The translations under genes were made by a program, and so were the position numbers. From the NCBI RefSeq assembly GCF_030269515.1, contig NZ_BSTM01000045.1, positions 1-42,194 of the forward strand: a DNA stretch of 42,194 nucleotides, in the 5' to 3' direction. Positions 8,333 to 14,737 of the stretch are shown here, piece by piece. Each line of letters opens with the position of its first letter. Position 1 is the stretch's first letter. The stretch is from Actinomadura sp. NBRC 104412 (lineage in GTDB: Bacteria; Actinomycetota; Actinomycetes; Streptosporangiales; Streptosporangiaceae). Under the pieces are notes generated by a model, which saw only the letters and a program-made list of their open reading frames with translations, did no database searches and was not told the DNA's origin.

Positions 8333-9952
8333 TCAACCCGCGCGTTCGGCGTCCCAGGTGGCGGGGGTGACGCCTTGGCGCTTGAGGTGGAACTTCTCGA
8401 CCTTCTCGGTCGGGGTCTTCGGGAGGGCGTCCACGAACTCGATGTAGCGGGGCACCATGAAGGCCGGGGCGTTGTCGCGGCAGTACCGGTGCAGCCGGTC
8501 GGGCGTCAGCTCGGCTCCCGGCTTGAGAACGACGCAGACCTTCACGTCCTCTTCGGTGAGCTCACTGGGGACGCCGACCGCGGCGCTCTCCAGGACGGCG
8601 GGGTGCGAGTCGACGAGCTGCTCGACCTCGTAGGCGGAGATGTTCTCGCCGCGCCGGCGGATGGAGTCGGATCGGCGGCCGTGGAAGGTGAGGTAGCCGT
8701 CCGGGTCGAGGGAGCCCAGGTCGCCGGTACGGACCCAGCCGTCCTCGTCGATGGTCTCGGCCGTCGCCTCGGGCATGCCGTGATAGCGGGTCATGGTGAG
8801 GCCCGGTTCGCGCCCGCGCACGAGGATCTCGCCGACGCCGGGTTCCGGGGACGGCCCGTCGCTCGCGCCGGGCGCGAGCGGGGCGATCCTCACCTCGTAC
8901 GGGTCGATGACACGGCCGCAGGTGCCGGTGCGCCGGGTGCCGTCGATCGGGTCGTAGACCGGGACGCCTGCGTCGGTGAGGCCGTAGACCTGGAACAGCG
9001 GGAACCCGAAGCGCCGTTCCCATGCGTCCCGCCAGTCGGGCATCGGCACGCCCCAGGCCAGGCGCACCCGGTGGTCGCGGTCGGCGGGCGTGGGCTCGCG
9101 CTTCCAGAGGATGGTCAGCGTCGCGCCCATGAAGTTGAACACCGAGGCGTCGAAGGCCCTGACCTCGTCCCAGAAACGGGACGCGCTGAACCGGCGGCCG
9201 AGCGCCGCGGTGGCGCCGGCCGACAGGGCGGCGACGACGGTCAGGGTCGCCGCGTCGACATGGAACAACGGGAAAGGGCTGTACAGCACGTCGTCGGCGC
9301 GGAAACCGAACTGCGCCGCGTGGATCTGTCCCTGCCGGGCCAGGTAGCGGTGGGAGAGCACGCACGCCTTCGACACGCCCGTGGTGCCCGAGGTGAACAG
9401 CATCGTGGCGGCGCCGAGGTCGTCCCCGCGATGGACGGGGGCGTGATCGCCACCGTCGATGAGGTCCGGCAGGTCCAGGCGTTCCATGCGTCCCGCCGGA
9501 GGGGCGGCGGGCCGGGGCGCGGTGGCGCCGCCGGGCGTGCGGTGGACGATGAGGGTGCGGACCGATTCCAGCTCGGCCAGGACGTCGGCGAGCGGTGCCT
9601 GCAAACTGTCGTCCACGACGACGATCGCGGGTTCGGCGACCCGCAGCACATGGACGAGGCGGGCTCCGACCAGCGCGGTGTTGACAGGGACGTGCACCGC
9701 GCCGAGCCGGGCGAGGGCGAACCACACGATGACCTGTTCGAGGCTGTTGTGCATCAGCAGCGCGACCGTCGTGCCCGGCCGGACACCCGCGCGCCGCAGC
9801 GACCCCGCCAGGGTGGCAGCCTTCGCCTGCGCTTCGGCGTAGGTGAGGTCCCCATCGGCAGTACGGAGGAACGCCGCGTCCGGAATGGCCTCGGCGCGCT
9901 CCGCGAGCATCGCGGTGATGGTACCGGCGGTGGCCGTCTCCGGCCCGGTCAT
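8333..9952 (-). CDS. ATP-dependent acyl/aryl-CoA ligase (AMP-forming)
   Basis: 539 aa. An ANL-superfamily enzyme that activates a carboxylic acid as acyl-AMP and transfers it to CoA. Key motifs are the P-loop FTSGTTGVSKA (about 186-196), YGLTDAG, the hinge TGDLGSLDPDGYLTFHGRRSD, and the catalytic-lysine region PKTPTEKVEK. The ATG at 9952 overlaps the stop of the upstream amidohydrolase (ATGA), so translation is coupled. The overall look is that of CaiC/fatty-acid-CoA ligase-like enzymes; the acid is unknown. It probably acts on the product of the adjacent amidohydrolase or on a related acid. Confidence 0.9.
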   Translation of the reverse strand: MTGPETATAGTITAMLAERAEAIPDAAFLRTADGDLTYAEAQAKAATLAGSLRRAGVRPGTTVALLMHNSLEQVIVWFALARLGAVHVPVNTALVGARLVHVLRVAEPAIVVVDDSLQAPLADVLAELESVRTLIVHRTPGGATAPRPAAPPAGRMERLDLPDLIDGGDHAPVHRGDDLGAATMLFTSGTTGVSKACVLSHRYLARQGQIHAAQFGFRADDVLYSPFPLFHVDAATLTVVAALSAGATAALGRRFSASRFWDEVRAFDASVFNFMGATLTILWKREPTPADRDHRVRLAWGVPMPDWRDAWERRFGFPLFQVYGLTDAGVPVYDPIDGTRRTGTCGRVIDPYEVRIAPLAPGASDGPSPEPGVGEILVRGREPGLTMTRYHGMPEATAETIDEDGWVRTGDLGSLDPDGYLTFHGRRSDSIRRRGENISAYEVEQLVDSHPAVLESAAVGVPSELTEEDVKVCVVLKPGAELTPDRLHRYCRDNAPAFMVPRYIEFVDALPKTPTEKVEKFHLKRQGVTPATWDAERAG

Positions 9953-10821
9953 CGTTCCGCCGGGACGTCGAAACCGAACAGGGCCGCCGCGTTGTCGTGG
10001 AACAGCGCCGTCAGCGTCGCCTCGTCCAGCCCGGAGTCGCGCCACTCGGCCAGGGCCCGCCGCGGTTCCATCACCGGCCAGTCGCTGCCGTAGAGGATCT
10101 GCCCGCGCAGCAGGTTGGGCATCATGCCGAACAGCGCGTCCCAGCCGGTCCCCGGCCTGGCCACATACTTCGGCGCCAGCGCCCCGAATTCGAGGTGGAC
10201 GGTCGGGTGGCGGCGGGCGACGGCGGCGAACTCGGTGGCCCACGGCCATCCCGCATGACAGGCGACGATCTTCAGGTCGGGGAAGTCGCAGGCCACCTGG
10301 TCGAGCATCTCCGGACGCTCGTGCCGCAGCGGATGCATGCGGGAGTAGGTGATCCCGGTGTGGACGCACGCGATCAGACCGAGCTCCTCGGCGCGCGCGT
10401 ACATCGGATACAGAACGCGGTCGTCGATGTCGAGGCCGAAGAACGCCGGTTGCAGGGTGACGCCGAGCATCCCCATGTCCGCGATCCGGGCGGCCTGGAG
10501 CGCCATCTCACCGGGACGGCGGCCGGCGATGTCCAGGCAGCCCACGCCCCTGAACACCGACGGACGGTCGGAGACCACCCGGGCCAGCGCCTCGTTCAGC
10601 GCGTCGCCGTCCTCGCCGCCCTCCGATTCGGCGTGCATCACGGCCTGGGTGATCCCCTCGGCCTCCATGCACGCCAGCAGCCCTTCCAGGGTGCCGCCGT
10701 TCATCTTCTCGCGCAGGTTCAGCACCCTGTCGTACTGCTCGGTCTGCCGTCTCGGCGCCGAGTACTCCGCGTCCGGGCGCAGGTCCTGAGGGAGCCGCAC
10801 CCGGGCATCGATCACCGTCAC
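9949..10821 (-). CDS. amidohydrolase 2 family metal-dependent hydrolase/decarboxylase
   Basis: 290 aa. A TIM-barrel protein related to ACMSD and gamma-resorcylate decarboxylase. Metal-site elements CVHTGI, IVACHAGWPW and the C-terminal YGSDWPV are present, while the N-terminal HxH is replaced by DARVR, so the first metal ligands look altered. The GTG at 10821 overlaps the TetR stop (GTGA) and follows GGAGGAGG. Coupled to TetR upstream and CoA ligase downstream, it likely removes a carboxyl group or hydrolyses a C-N/C-O bond in the same pathway. The reaction is inference. Confidence 0.85.
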   Translation of the reverse strand: MTVIDARVRLPQDLRPDAEYSAPRRQTEQYDRVLNLREKMNGGTLEGLLACMEAEGITQAVMHAESEGGEDGDALNEALARVVSDRPSVFRGVGCLDIAGRRPGEMALQAARIADMGMLGVTLQPAFFGLDIDDRVLYPMYARAEELGLIACVHTGITYSRMHPLRHERPEMLDQVACDFPDLKIVACHAGWPWATEFAAVARRHPTVHLEFGALAPKYVARPGTGWDALFGMMPNLLRGQILYGSDWPVMEPRRALAEWRDSGLDEATLTALFHDNAAALFGFDVPAER

Positions 10822-11492
10822 GCCGTGGCCTCCTCCCGGTCCGCGTCGGCGGGCTCGATGTCGAGCCTGATCGGGGGCGGGAGGGCGTGCGGCTCGTGGC
10901 CGGGGACGGCACCGACGACGCGGCAGCCGAACTCGACGAACCGCGCCTGCACGTCCGCGACGCTCGACCGTCCGTCGGGCCGGAACCAGTGCGCCACCCC
11001 GTTGCACATCTCAAGGATCGCCAGCCGCGCGAGATGGACGTCGGTGACGTGGAACGCCCCCGTCCGGACGCCGCGTTCGAGCACGGCCCCCAACATCGAC
11101 TCGTAGTCGTCCCGCAGCGCGACCAGCGCGCGGCGGTTCTCCGGCGACAGCGACCGCATCTCCTGGTCGGTCACCTGCGCCGTCATCGGGTTGACCGCCG
11201 AGATCCCGACATGCGAGGCGATGAGCGCGCCGAGCTGGAGGGTCGGGTCGTCCGACGACGCGACCGCCGCCCGCCCGCCGCGCAGCAGCTCGTCCAGGCA
11301 GGTGCGCATGATCGTCACCAGCAGTTCTTCCTTGCCGCCGCCCGCGTAGTGGTAGAGCGTGGCCGAGTTGATCCCCACGGCCGTGCCCAGCTCGCGGATC
11401 CCGGTCGCGGCGAACCCCTTCCGCGCGAACAGCCGCACCGCCGCCCGCTGCACGTCCTGCCTCCGCAACTCCGCCCGCCTTTGTCCATCCAT
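10818..11492 (-). CDS. TetR-family transcriptional regulator
   Basis: 224 aa from the ATG at 11492. The N-terminal helix-turn-helix is clear: AAVRLFARKGFAATGIREL then VGINSATLYHYAGGGKEELL. The C-terminal ligand domain resembles TetR_C/KstR2-like regulators of acyl-CoA degradation. It heads an operon with amidohydrolase, CoA ligase and VOC genes, with a GTGA overlap to the next gene. A 14-bp perfect palindrome spans its start codon, which suggests autorepression with an acyl-CoA or acid as the likely inducer (inference). Confidence 0.9.
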   Translation of the reverse strand: MDGQRRAELRRQDVQRAAVRLFARKGFAATGIRELGTAVGINSATLYHYAGGGKEELLVTIMRTCLDELLRGGRAAVASSDDPTLQLGALIASHVGISAVNPMTAQVTDQEMRSLSPENRRALVALRDDYESMLGAVLERGVRTGAFHVTDVHLARLAILEMCNGVAHWFRPDGRSSVADVQARFVEFGCRVVGAVPGHEPHALPPPIRLDIEPADADREEATA

Positions 11493-11504
11493 CAATCGAT
11501 TGAT
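11491..11504. promoter_or_regulatory. 14-bp perfect palindrome, candidate TetR operator
   Basis: ATCAATCGATTGAT reads the same on both strands and overlaps the ATG of the TetR gene. It lies where the transcription start would be expected from the -35 box at 11537-11542, an ideal place for autorepression. It is AT-rich against the surrounding GC-rich DNA. Confidence 0.65.
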
Positions 11505-11513
11505 TGGGACATG

Positions 11514-11542
11514 ACCTTCACACGGGCCTCTTCCCTTGTCAA
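11514..11542 (-). promoter_or_regulatory. candidate promoter of the TetR operon
   Basis: On the minus strand a consensus -35 hexamer TTGACA (complement of 11537-11542) is followed after about 17 bases by GAAGGT (complement of 11514-11519), a weak -10. Transcription would begin near 11507, directly over the palindrome at 11491-11504. Confidence 0.4.
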
Positions 11543-11572
11543 CAGGTACCACGGGCGTTGTCAGCATCACAG

Positions 11573-11594
11573 CCGCGGATGGAACAGTCCGCGG
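11573..11594 (-). terminator. hairpin 2 downstream of the small-gene island
   Basis: CCGCGGA at 11573-11579 pairs perfectly with TCCGCGG at 11588-11594 around an 8-base loop. It lies downstream of the 39-aa gene and upstream of the TetR promoter, so it could terminate readthrough. There is no T-tract. Confidence 0.4.
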
Positions 11595-11611
11595 CGCAGT
11601 AGCCGACGCGA

Positions 11612-11643
11612 ACGCCCCGTCACCAACACGGGCGACGGGGCGT
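11612..11643 (-). terminator. hairpin 1 downstream of the 39-aa gene
   Basis: ACGCCCCGTC at 11612-11621 pairs perfectly with GACGGGGCGT at 11634-11643 (10-bp stem, 12-base loop). It starts 20 bases past the stop of the minus-strand 39-aa gene. This fits a GC-type actinomycete terminator without a U-run. Confidence 0.6.
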
Positions 11644-11662
11644 ACGTGGGGAGTGCGGGGCG

Positions 11663-11782
11663 TCACCACATGGCGCGGTGCCTACCGATGTACACCCGCC
11701 GACGCGACGCAACGAACACCGTGGCGCTACCCGTCACCAGCGCCACGCCGATGATGAACGCGGCCACCAAGAGCACCATCAT
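11663..11782 (-). CDS. 39-aa single-span membrane protein
   Basis: Too short to appear among standard gene calls. The frame reads MMVLLVAAFIIGVALVTGSA at the start, a clean hydrophobic helix of about 22 residues, then a basic tail rich in Arg and His ending RAMW. By the positive-inside rule the tail is cytoplasmic. Its ATG (11780-11782) overlaps the stop of the upstream 129-aa gene as ATGA, and two hairpins follow its stop, which supports a real coupled gene. Function unknown; tiny membrane proteins are common cargo of actinomycete integrative elements. Confidence 0.6.
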   Translation of the reverse strand: MMVLLVAAFIIGVALVTGSATVFVASRRRVYIGRHRAMW

Positions 11783-12168
11783 GCCGCGCCCCCGTCCGTC
11801 GTGCCGGACACGTCGCCCACGTCGTCGGACGCCAGGAACCGCGCCCGTTCACGGGAGCGCCCAGAGTCCCCATTCCGGGCCGGGAACAGTGCCCACAGGC
11901 GATCCATACGCGCCGTCTCCCGCACACACGCGTCAAGCGTCGGGCCGAACACGGCAGGCTCGATTCCTGCCGCGTGCTCCCGCTCAGACACGCGGTAACG
12001 GACACGGGCGACCCAGTGGTCCCCGCACAGTTCCGGAGCATGCCACCGCGCCGACGTGGTGGCCGTAGGGTTGGTTTGCAACGGGCTGACTCCCTTGCAG
12101 TCGGTTCCGCCAGACCCCCGGAAGACGTGTCCGCGTTCCCGGGGGTCGTTCTGTCTCAGGTTGACCAT
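11779..12168 (-). CDS. hypothetical protein of the mini-GntR island
   Basis: 129 aa from the ATG at 12168. I do not recognise the family. The N-terminal 35 residues are polar and contain CKGVSPLQTNPTATT; the middle has ARWHAPELCGDHWVARVRYRV with two Cys and two His spaced like a possible small metal site, although this is speculative; the C-terminus is acidic. There is no ribosome site before the ATG, so the message may be leaderless or a later start may be used. It is divergent from the mini-GntR gene and shares the phased-repeat region with it. Confidence 0.5.
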   Translation of the reverse strand: MVNLRQNDPRERGHVFRGSGGTDCKGVSPLQTNPTATTSARWHAPELCGDHWVARVRYRVSEREHAAGIEPAVFGPTLDACVRETARMDRLWALFPARNGDSGRSRERARFLASDDVGDVSGTTDGGAA

Positions 12169-12174
12169 AGACGA

Positions 12175-12204
12175 GAACACCCGTGAACACACGTGAACAC
12201 CGGT
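12175..12204. repeat. three 10-bp phased direct repeats, candidate operator
   Basis: GAACACCCGT, GAACACACGT and GAACACCGGT occur back to back with an exact 10-bp period (consensus GAACACNCGT with one variation). An inverted copy of the core, GTGTTC, is at 12226-12231. All lie between the divergent 129-aa gene and the mini-GntR gene. One-helical-turn spacing puts every copy on the same face of the DNA, as expected for cooperative regulator binding. Confidence 0.65.
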
Positions 12205-12233
12205 CATACCCACGGGCGTGTAACCGTGTTCTG

Positions 12234-12497
12234 GTGGATCTTTCCGCCATCAATCTTGACCAGCCCCGCCCCGCGTACCGGATCATTGCCGACGCCATCG
12301 CGGACGAGATCCGCGCGGGCAGGATCAAGGCGGGGCAGCGGATACCGTCCGCTCGGGCGATCGCGGACGGCGCGGGCGTGTCACTCCGCACGGCCGACGC
12401 TGCGCTACGCGTGTTGCGCGAAGCGGGCTTGACCGTGAGCGTTCACGGACTCGGGACGTTCGTCGCTGAGGACGTGGGACCCGACGCGGACGACTAG
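12234..12497 (+). CDS. mini GntR-type DNA-binding regulator (winged helix only)
   Basis: 87 aa if started at GTG 12234; a longer frame starts at GTG 12183 but would run through the phased repeats. The whole protein is a GntR winged helix: AYRIIADAIADEIRAGRIKAGQRIPSARAIADGAGVS and VLREAGLTVSVHGLGTFVAE. No effector domain follows. Such short GntR proteins are typical regulators (KorSA-like) in integrative and conjugative elements of actinomycetes. No integrase or Rep gene is visible nearby, so this may be a remnant. Confidence 0.75.
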   Translation: MDLSAINLDQPRPAYRIIADAIADEIRAGRIKAGQRIPSARAIADGAGVSLRTADAALRVLREAGLTVSVHGLGTFVAEDVGPDADD

Positions 12498-12506
12498 CCC
12501 TCGCGT

Positions 12507-12522
12507 TGTGCAGCGCTGCACA
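12507..12522. repeat. 16-bp perfect palindrome
   Basis: TGTGCAGCGCTGCACA, symmetric without a spacer, begins 10 bases after the mini-GntR stop. The lack of a loop argues against a simple terminator. It could be a protein-binding or recombination site. Confidence 0.5.
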
Positions 12523-12607
12523 CACACCCCAGGAACGCAACCCAACGAATCCCGTCCGGCGCGAGTGAAAATCTGTCGCTCACACGCGGCCATGCCTTCC
12601 GCGCTTC

Positions 12608-12780
12608 ATGCGGCCGATACGAGAATTGCGCCTTGTGGCCTCCACCCCGGAGGCGGCGGGCAACGCCCTGATGCCGCTGATCCTGCTGGCCTTCCTTGGG
12701 AGCGGCTTCGTCCCGACCGAATCCATGCCCGCCGCCATCCGCTGGTTCGCCGAGTACCAGTCGTTCACCCCGATCATGGA
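12608..12780 (+). pseudogene. ABC-2 type permease relic (C-terminal fragment)
   Basis: The frame contains a segment aligned by eye to the last membrane spans of DrrB permeases: STPEAAGNALMPLILLAFLG then SGFVPTESMPAAIRWFAEYQ and FTPIMET. The same signature occurs in the intact permease downstream as LTFLSNAFVPVESLPG. The fragment lacks the first two thirds of a permease and loses similarity after about 12780, just before the repeats at 12804-12841. It is evidently left over from another exporter, and its presence next to the island end suggests a rearrangement junction. Confidence 0.7.
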
Positions 12781-12803
12781 GACGGACGCCGGGCTGACCT
12801 GGA

Positions 12804-12841
12804 GGCGTGAAACCGGGGTGTGTCGGCGTGAAAGCGGGGTG
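12804..12841. repeat. pair of 17-bp direct repeats
   Basis: GGCGTGAAACCGGGGTG (12804-12820) and GGCGTGAAAGCGGGGTG (12825-12841) differ at one base and are offset by 21 bp, two helical turns. They lie 38-75 bases before the start of the ABC transporter operon and could be a regulator-binding pair. Confidence 0.55.
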
Positions 12842-12878
12842 AAGGCTTCGGGAAACCGGCATCGCCGACAGTGCGTTC

Positions 12879-13913
12879 ATGCAGATCGCAGAGATTGACG
12901 AAGCCGGGCGCCGGCCCGCCGACCCTTCCATCGAGGACGGGGCGGGCCTGGCCGTCCGGGCGACGGGGCTGGTGAAGGCGTTCGGCCGTCACCGCGCCGT
13001 CGACGGCATCGACCTCGCCGTGCGTCCCGGTGAGATCTTCGGGGTGTTGGGACCGAACGGCGCCGGCAAGACGACCATGTTGCGGATGCTGGCGACCCTG
13101 CTGAGGATCGACGCCGGGCGCGCCGAGATCTTCGGTGTGGACGTCGCCGCGAACCCGCATGTGATCCGGCAGCTCGTCGGGGTCACCGGGCAGTACGCCT
13201 CGGTCGACGAGAACCTGACCGCGCGTGAGAACCTCTGGCTGTTCGCCAGGCTGCAGGGCATCGCGTCCAGGCGCGCCCGGCGGCTGGCCGCCGACCTGCT
13301 CGCCCGGTTCGGCCTGGAGGAGGCGGCGGACAAGCCGATCGCGCAGTTCTCCGGCGGGATGCGGCGGCGCCTGGATCTGGCCGCCAGCCTGATCTCCACC
13401 CCGCCGCTGATCTTCCTGGACGAGCCGACCACGGGCCTGGACCCGCGCACCCGAGGCCAGATGTGGAAGACCATCCGCGGTCTGGTCGCCGACGGCTGCA
13501 CGGTGCTGCTGACCACCCAGTACCTCGACGAGGCCGACCAGCTCGCCGACCGGGTGGCCGTCATCGACCGCGGACGCAAGGTCGCCGAGGGAGCGCCGGA
13601 GGAGCTCAAGACCACCGTCGGGAACTCCACCCTCCAGCTCGTGCTCACCGAGCCGGGCCAGGCGGCCGAGGCCGTGCCGGTCCTGCGGCGCGTCCTGGGG
13701 TCCGACCCGGTCCTCAGCCCCGAGCAGGGCCGGATGAACGTCGCGCTGGAGAAGGCCGACCTGGCCGCCGACGCGCTGATCGCGCTGCGCACCGCCGGGG
13801 TGTCGATCTCCTCGGTGAGCGTGGCCAAGCCCAGCCTCGACGAGGTGTTCCTCGCCCTCACCGGCCATGGGACGGGCGAGGACGACGAGACCGGCAAGGG
13901 AGAACCGCGATGA
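12879..13913 (+). CDS. DrrA-type ABC transporter ATP-binding protein
   Basis: 344 aa. A single nucleotide-binding domain followed by the C-terminal extension typical of drug exporters: Walker A GPNGAGKT (58-65), Q-loop Q105, signature FSGGM (157-161), Walker B LIFLDEP (177-183), and TTQYLDEADQLADRVAVID, where the usual H-loop His is Gln as in DrrA. It energises export through the coupled permease; the ATGA overlap at 13910 ties them. Family members expel daunorubicin-like or other hydrophobic compounds; the substrate here is unknown. The ribosome site before the ATG is weak. Confidence 0.92.
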   Translation: MQIAEIDEAGRRPADPSIEDGAGLAVRATGLVKAFGRHRAVDGIDLAVRPGEIFGVLGPNGAGKTTMLRMLATLLRIDAGRAEIFGVDVAANPHVIRQLVGVTGQYASVDENLTARENLWLFARLQGIASRRARRLAADLLARFGLEEAADKPIAQFSGGMRRRLDLAASLISTPPLIFLDEPTTGLDPRTRGQMWKTIRGLVADGCTVLLTTQYLDEADQLADRVAVIDRGRKVAEGAPEELKTTVGNSTLQLVLTEPGQAAEAVPVLRRVLGSDPVLSPEQGRMNVALEKADLAADALIALRTAGVSISSVSVAKPSLDEVFLALTGHGTGEDDETGKGEPR

Positions 13914-14737
13914 CCGCGACCATGATCGAGCCCGCGCGGGTGGCGGACCGGGTGGCGTCCGCCCGGCGGCGCGTCGGCGTGGGCGAGACGCTGAGCCAGA
14001 CGATGACGATGGCGTGGCGCGCCCTGAAGAAGATGCACCGCAACCCCGAGCAGTTCTTCGACGTGGCGCTGCAGCCGATCCTGTTCACCGCCATGTTCGC
14101 CTACATCTTCGGAGGCGCCATCGCCGGCGATGTGAAGAGCTACCTGCCCATGATGATCCCCGGCATCCTCGCCCAGACCGTGCTGACCACGTGCATGGCC
14201 ACCGGGACGCAACTGCGCGAGGACATGGAGAAGGGCGTCTTCGACCGGTTCAAGTCGCTGCCGATGGCGCGGATCGCGCCGCTGGCCGGGCCGATGGTGG
14301 CCGACCTGGTGCGCTACATGATCGCCGCGGTGCTGACCTTCGGCATGGGCCTGGCGATCGGCTACCGGCCCGGCGGGGGAGTGCCCGGCGTGCTCGGCGC
14401 GGTCCTGCTCGCGGTCTTCTGCGGCTGGTCGCTGGCGTGGGCGTTCACCTGGGTCGGGACGATCGCCCGCAGCGCCCAGGCGGTGCAGGGCATCTCGATG
14501 ATGATCCTGTTCCCGCTGACGTTCCTGTCCAACGCGTTCGTCCCGGTCGAGTCCCTGCCGGGCGGGCTGGAGGCGTTCGTCCGCGTCAACCCGGTCTCGC
14601 ACCTGGTCTCCGCCGCCCGCGACCTCGCCAACGACGGGGTCGTCAGCGGGCAGGTGGCCTGGACGGTGCTGGCCTGCCTAGCCGTCATCGTGGTCTTCGC
14701 GCCGCTGTCGGTGCGCAGCTACAAGCGGCACATCTGA
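13910..14737 (+). CDS. DrrB-type ABC-2 transporter permease
   Basis: 275 aa. An ABC-2 membrane protein with about six spans. Conserved features include RNPEQFFDVALQPILF near the N-terminus, the REDMEKGVFDRFKSLPMARIAP loop and the C-terminal FPLTFLSNAFVPVESLPG motif. The ATG overlaps the ATPase stop, so the two form a transporter unit. The last 60 bp overlap the 3' end of the opposing AfsR-like gene. The cytoplasmic N-terminal segment is Arg-rich. Confidence 0.92.
   Translation: MTATMIEPARVADRVASARRRVGVGETLSQTMTMAWRALKKMHRNPEQFFDVALQPILFTAMFAYIFGGAIAGDVKSYLPMMIPGILAQTVLTTCMATGTQLREDMEKGVFDRFKSLPMARIAPLAGPMVADLVRYMIAAVLTFGMGLAIGYRPGGGVPGVLGAVLLAVFCGWSLAWAFTWVGTIARSAQAVQGISMMILFPLTFLSNAFVPVESLPGGLEAFVRVNPVSHLVSAARDLANDGVVSGQVAWTVLACLAVIVVFAPLSVRSYKRHI

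Noticed and set aside
12175..12204. Short CRISPR-like or plasmid-iteron array
   Set aside because: Only three 10-bp units without spacers and no cas or rep gene; the position between divergent genes fits an operator.
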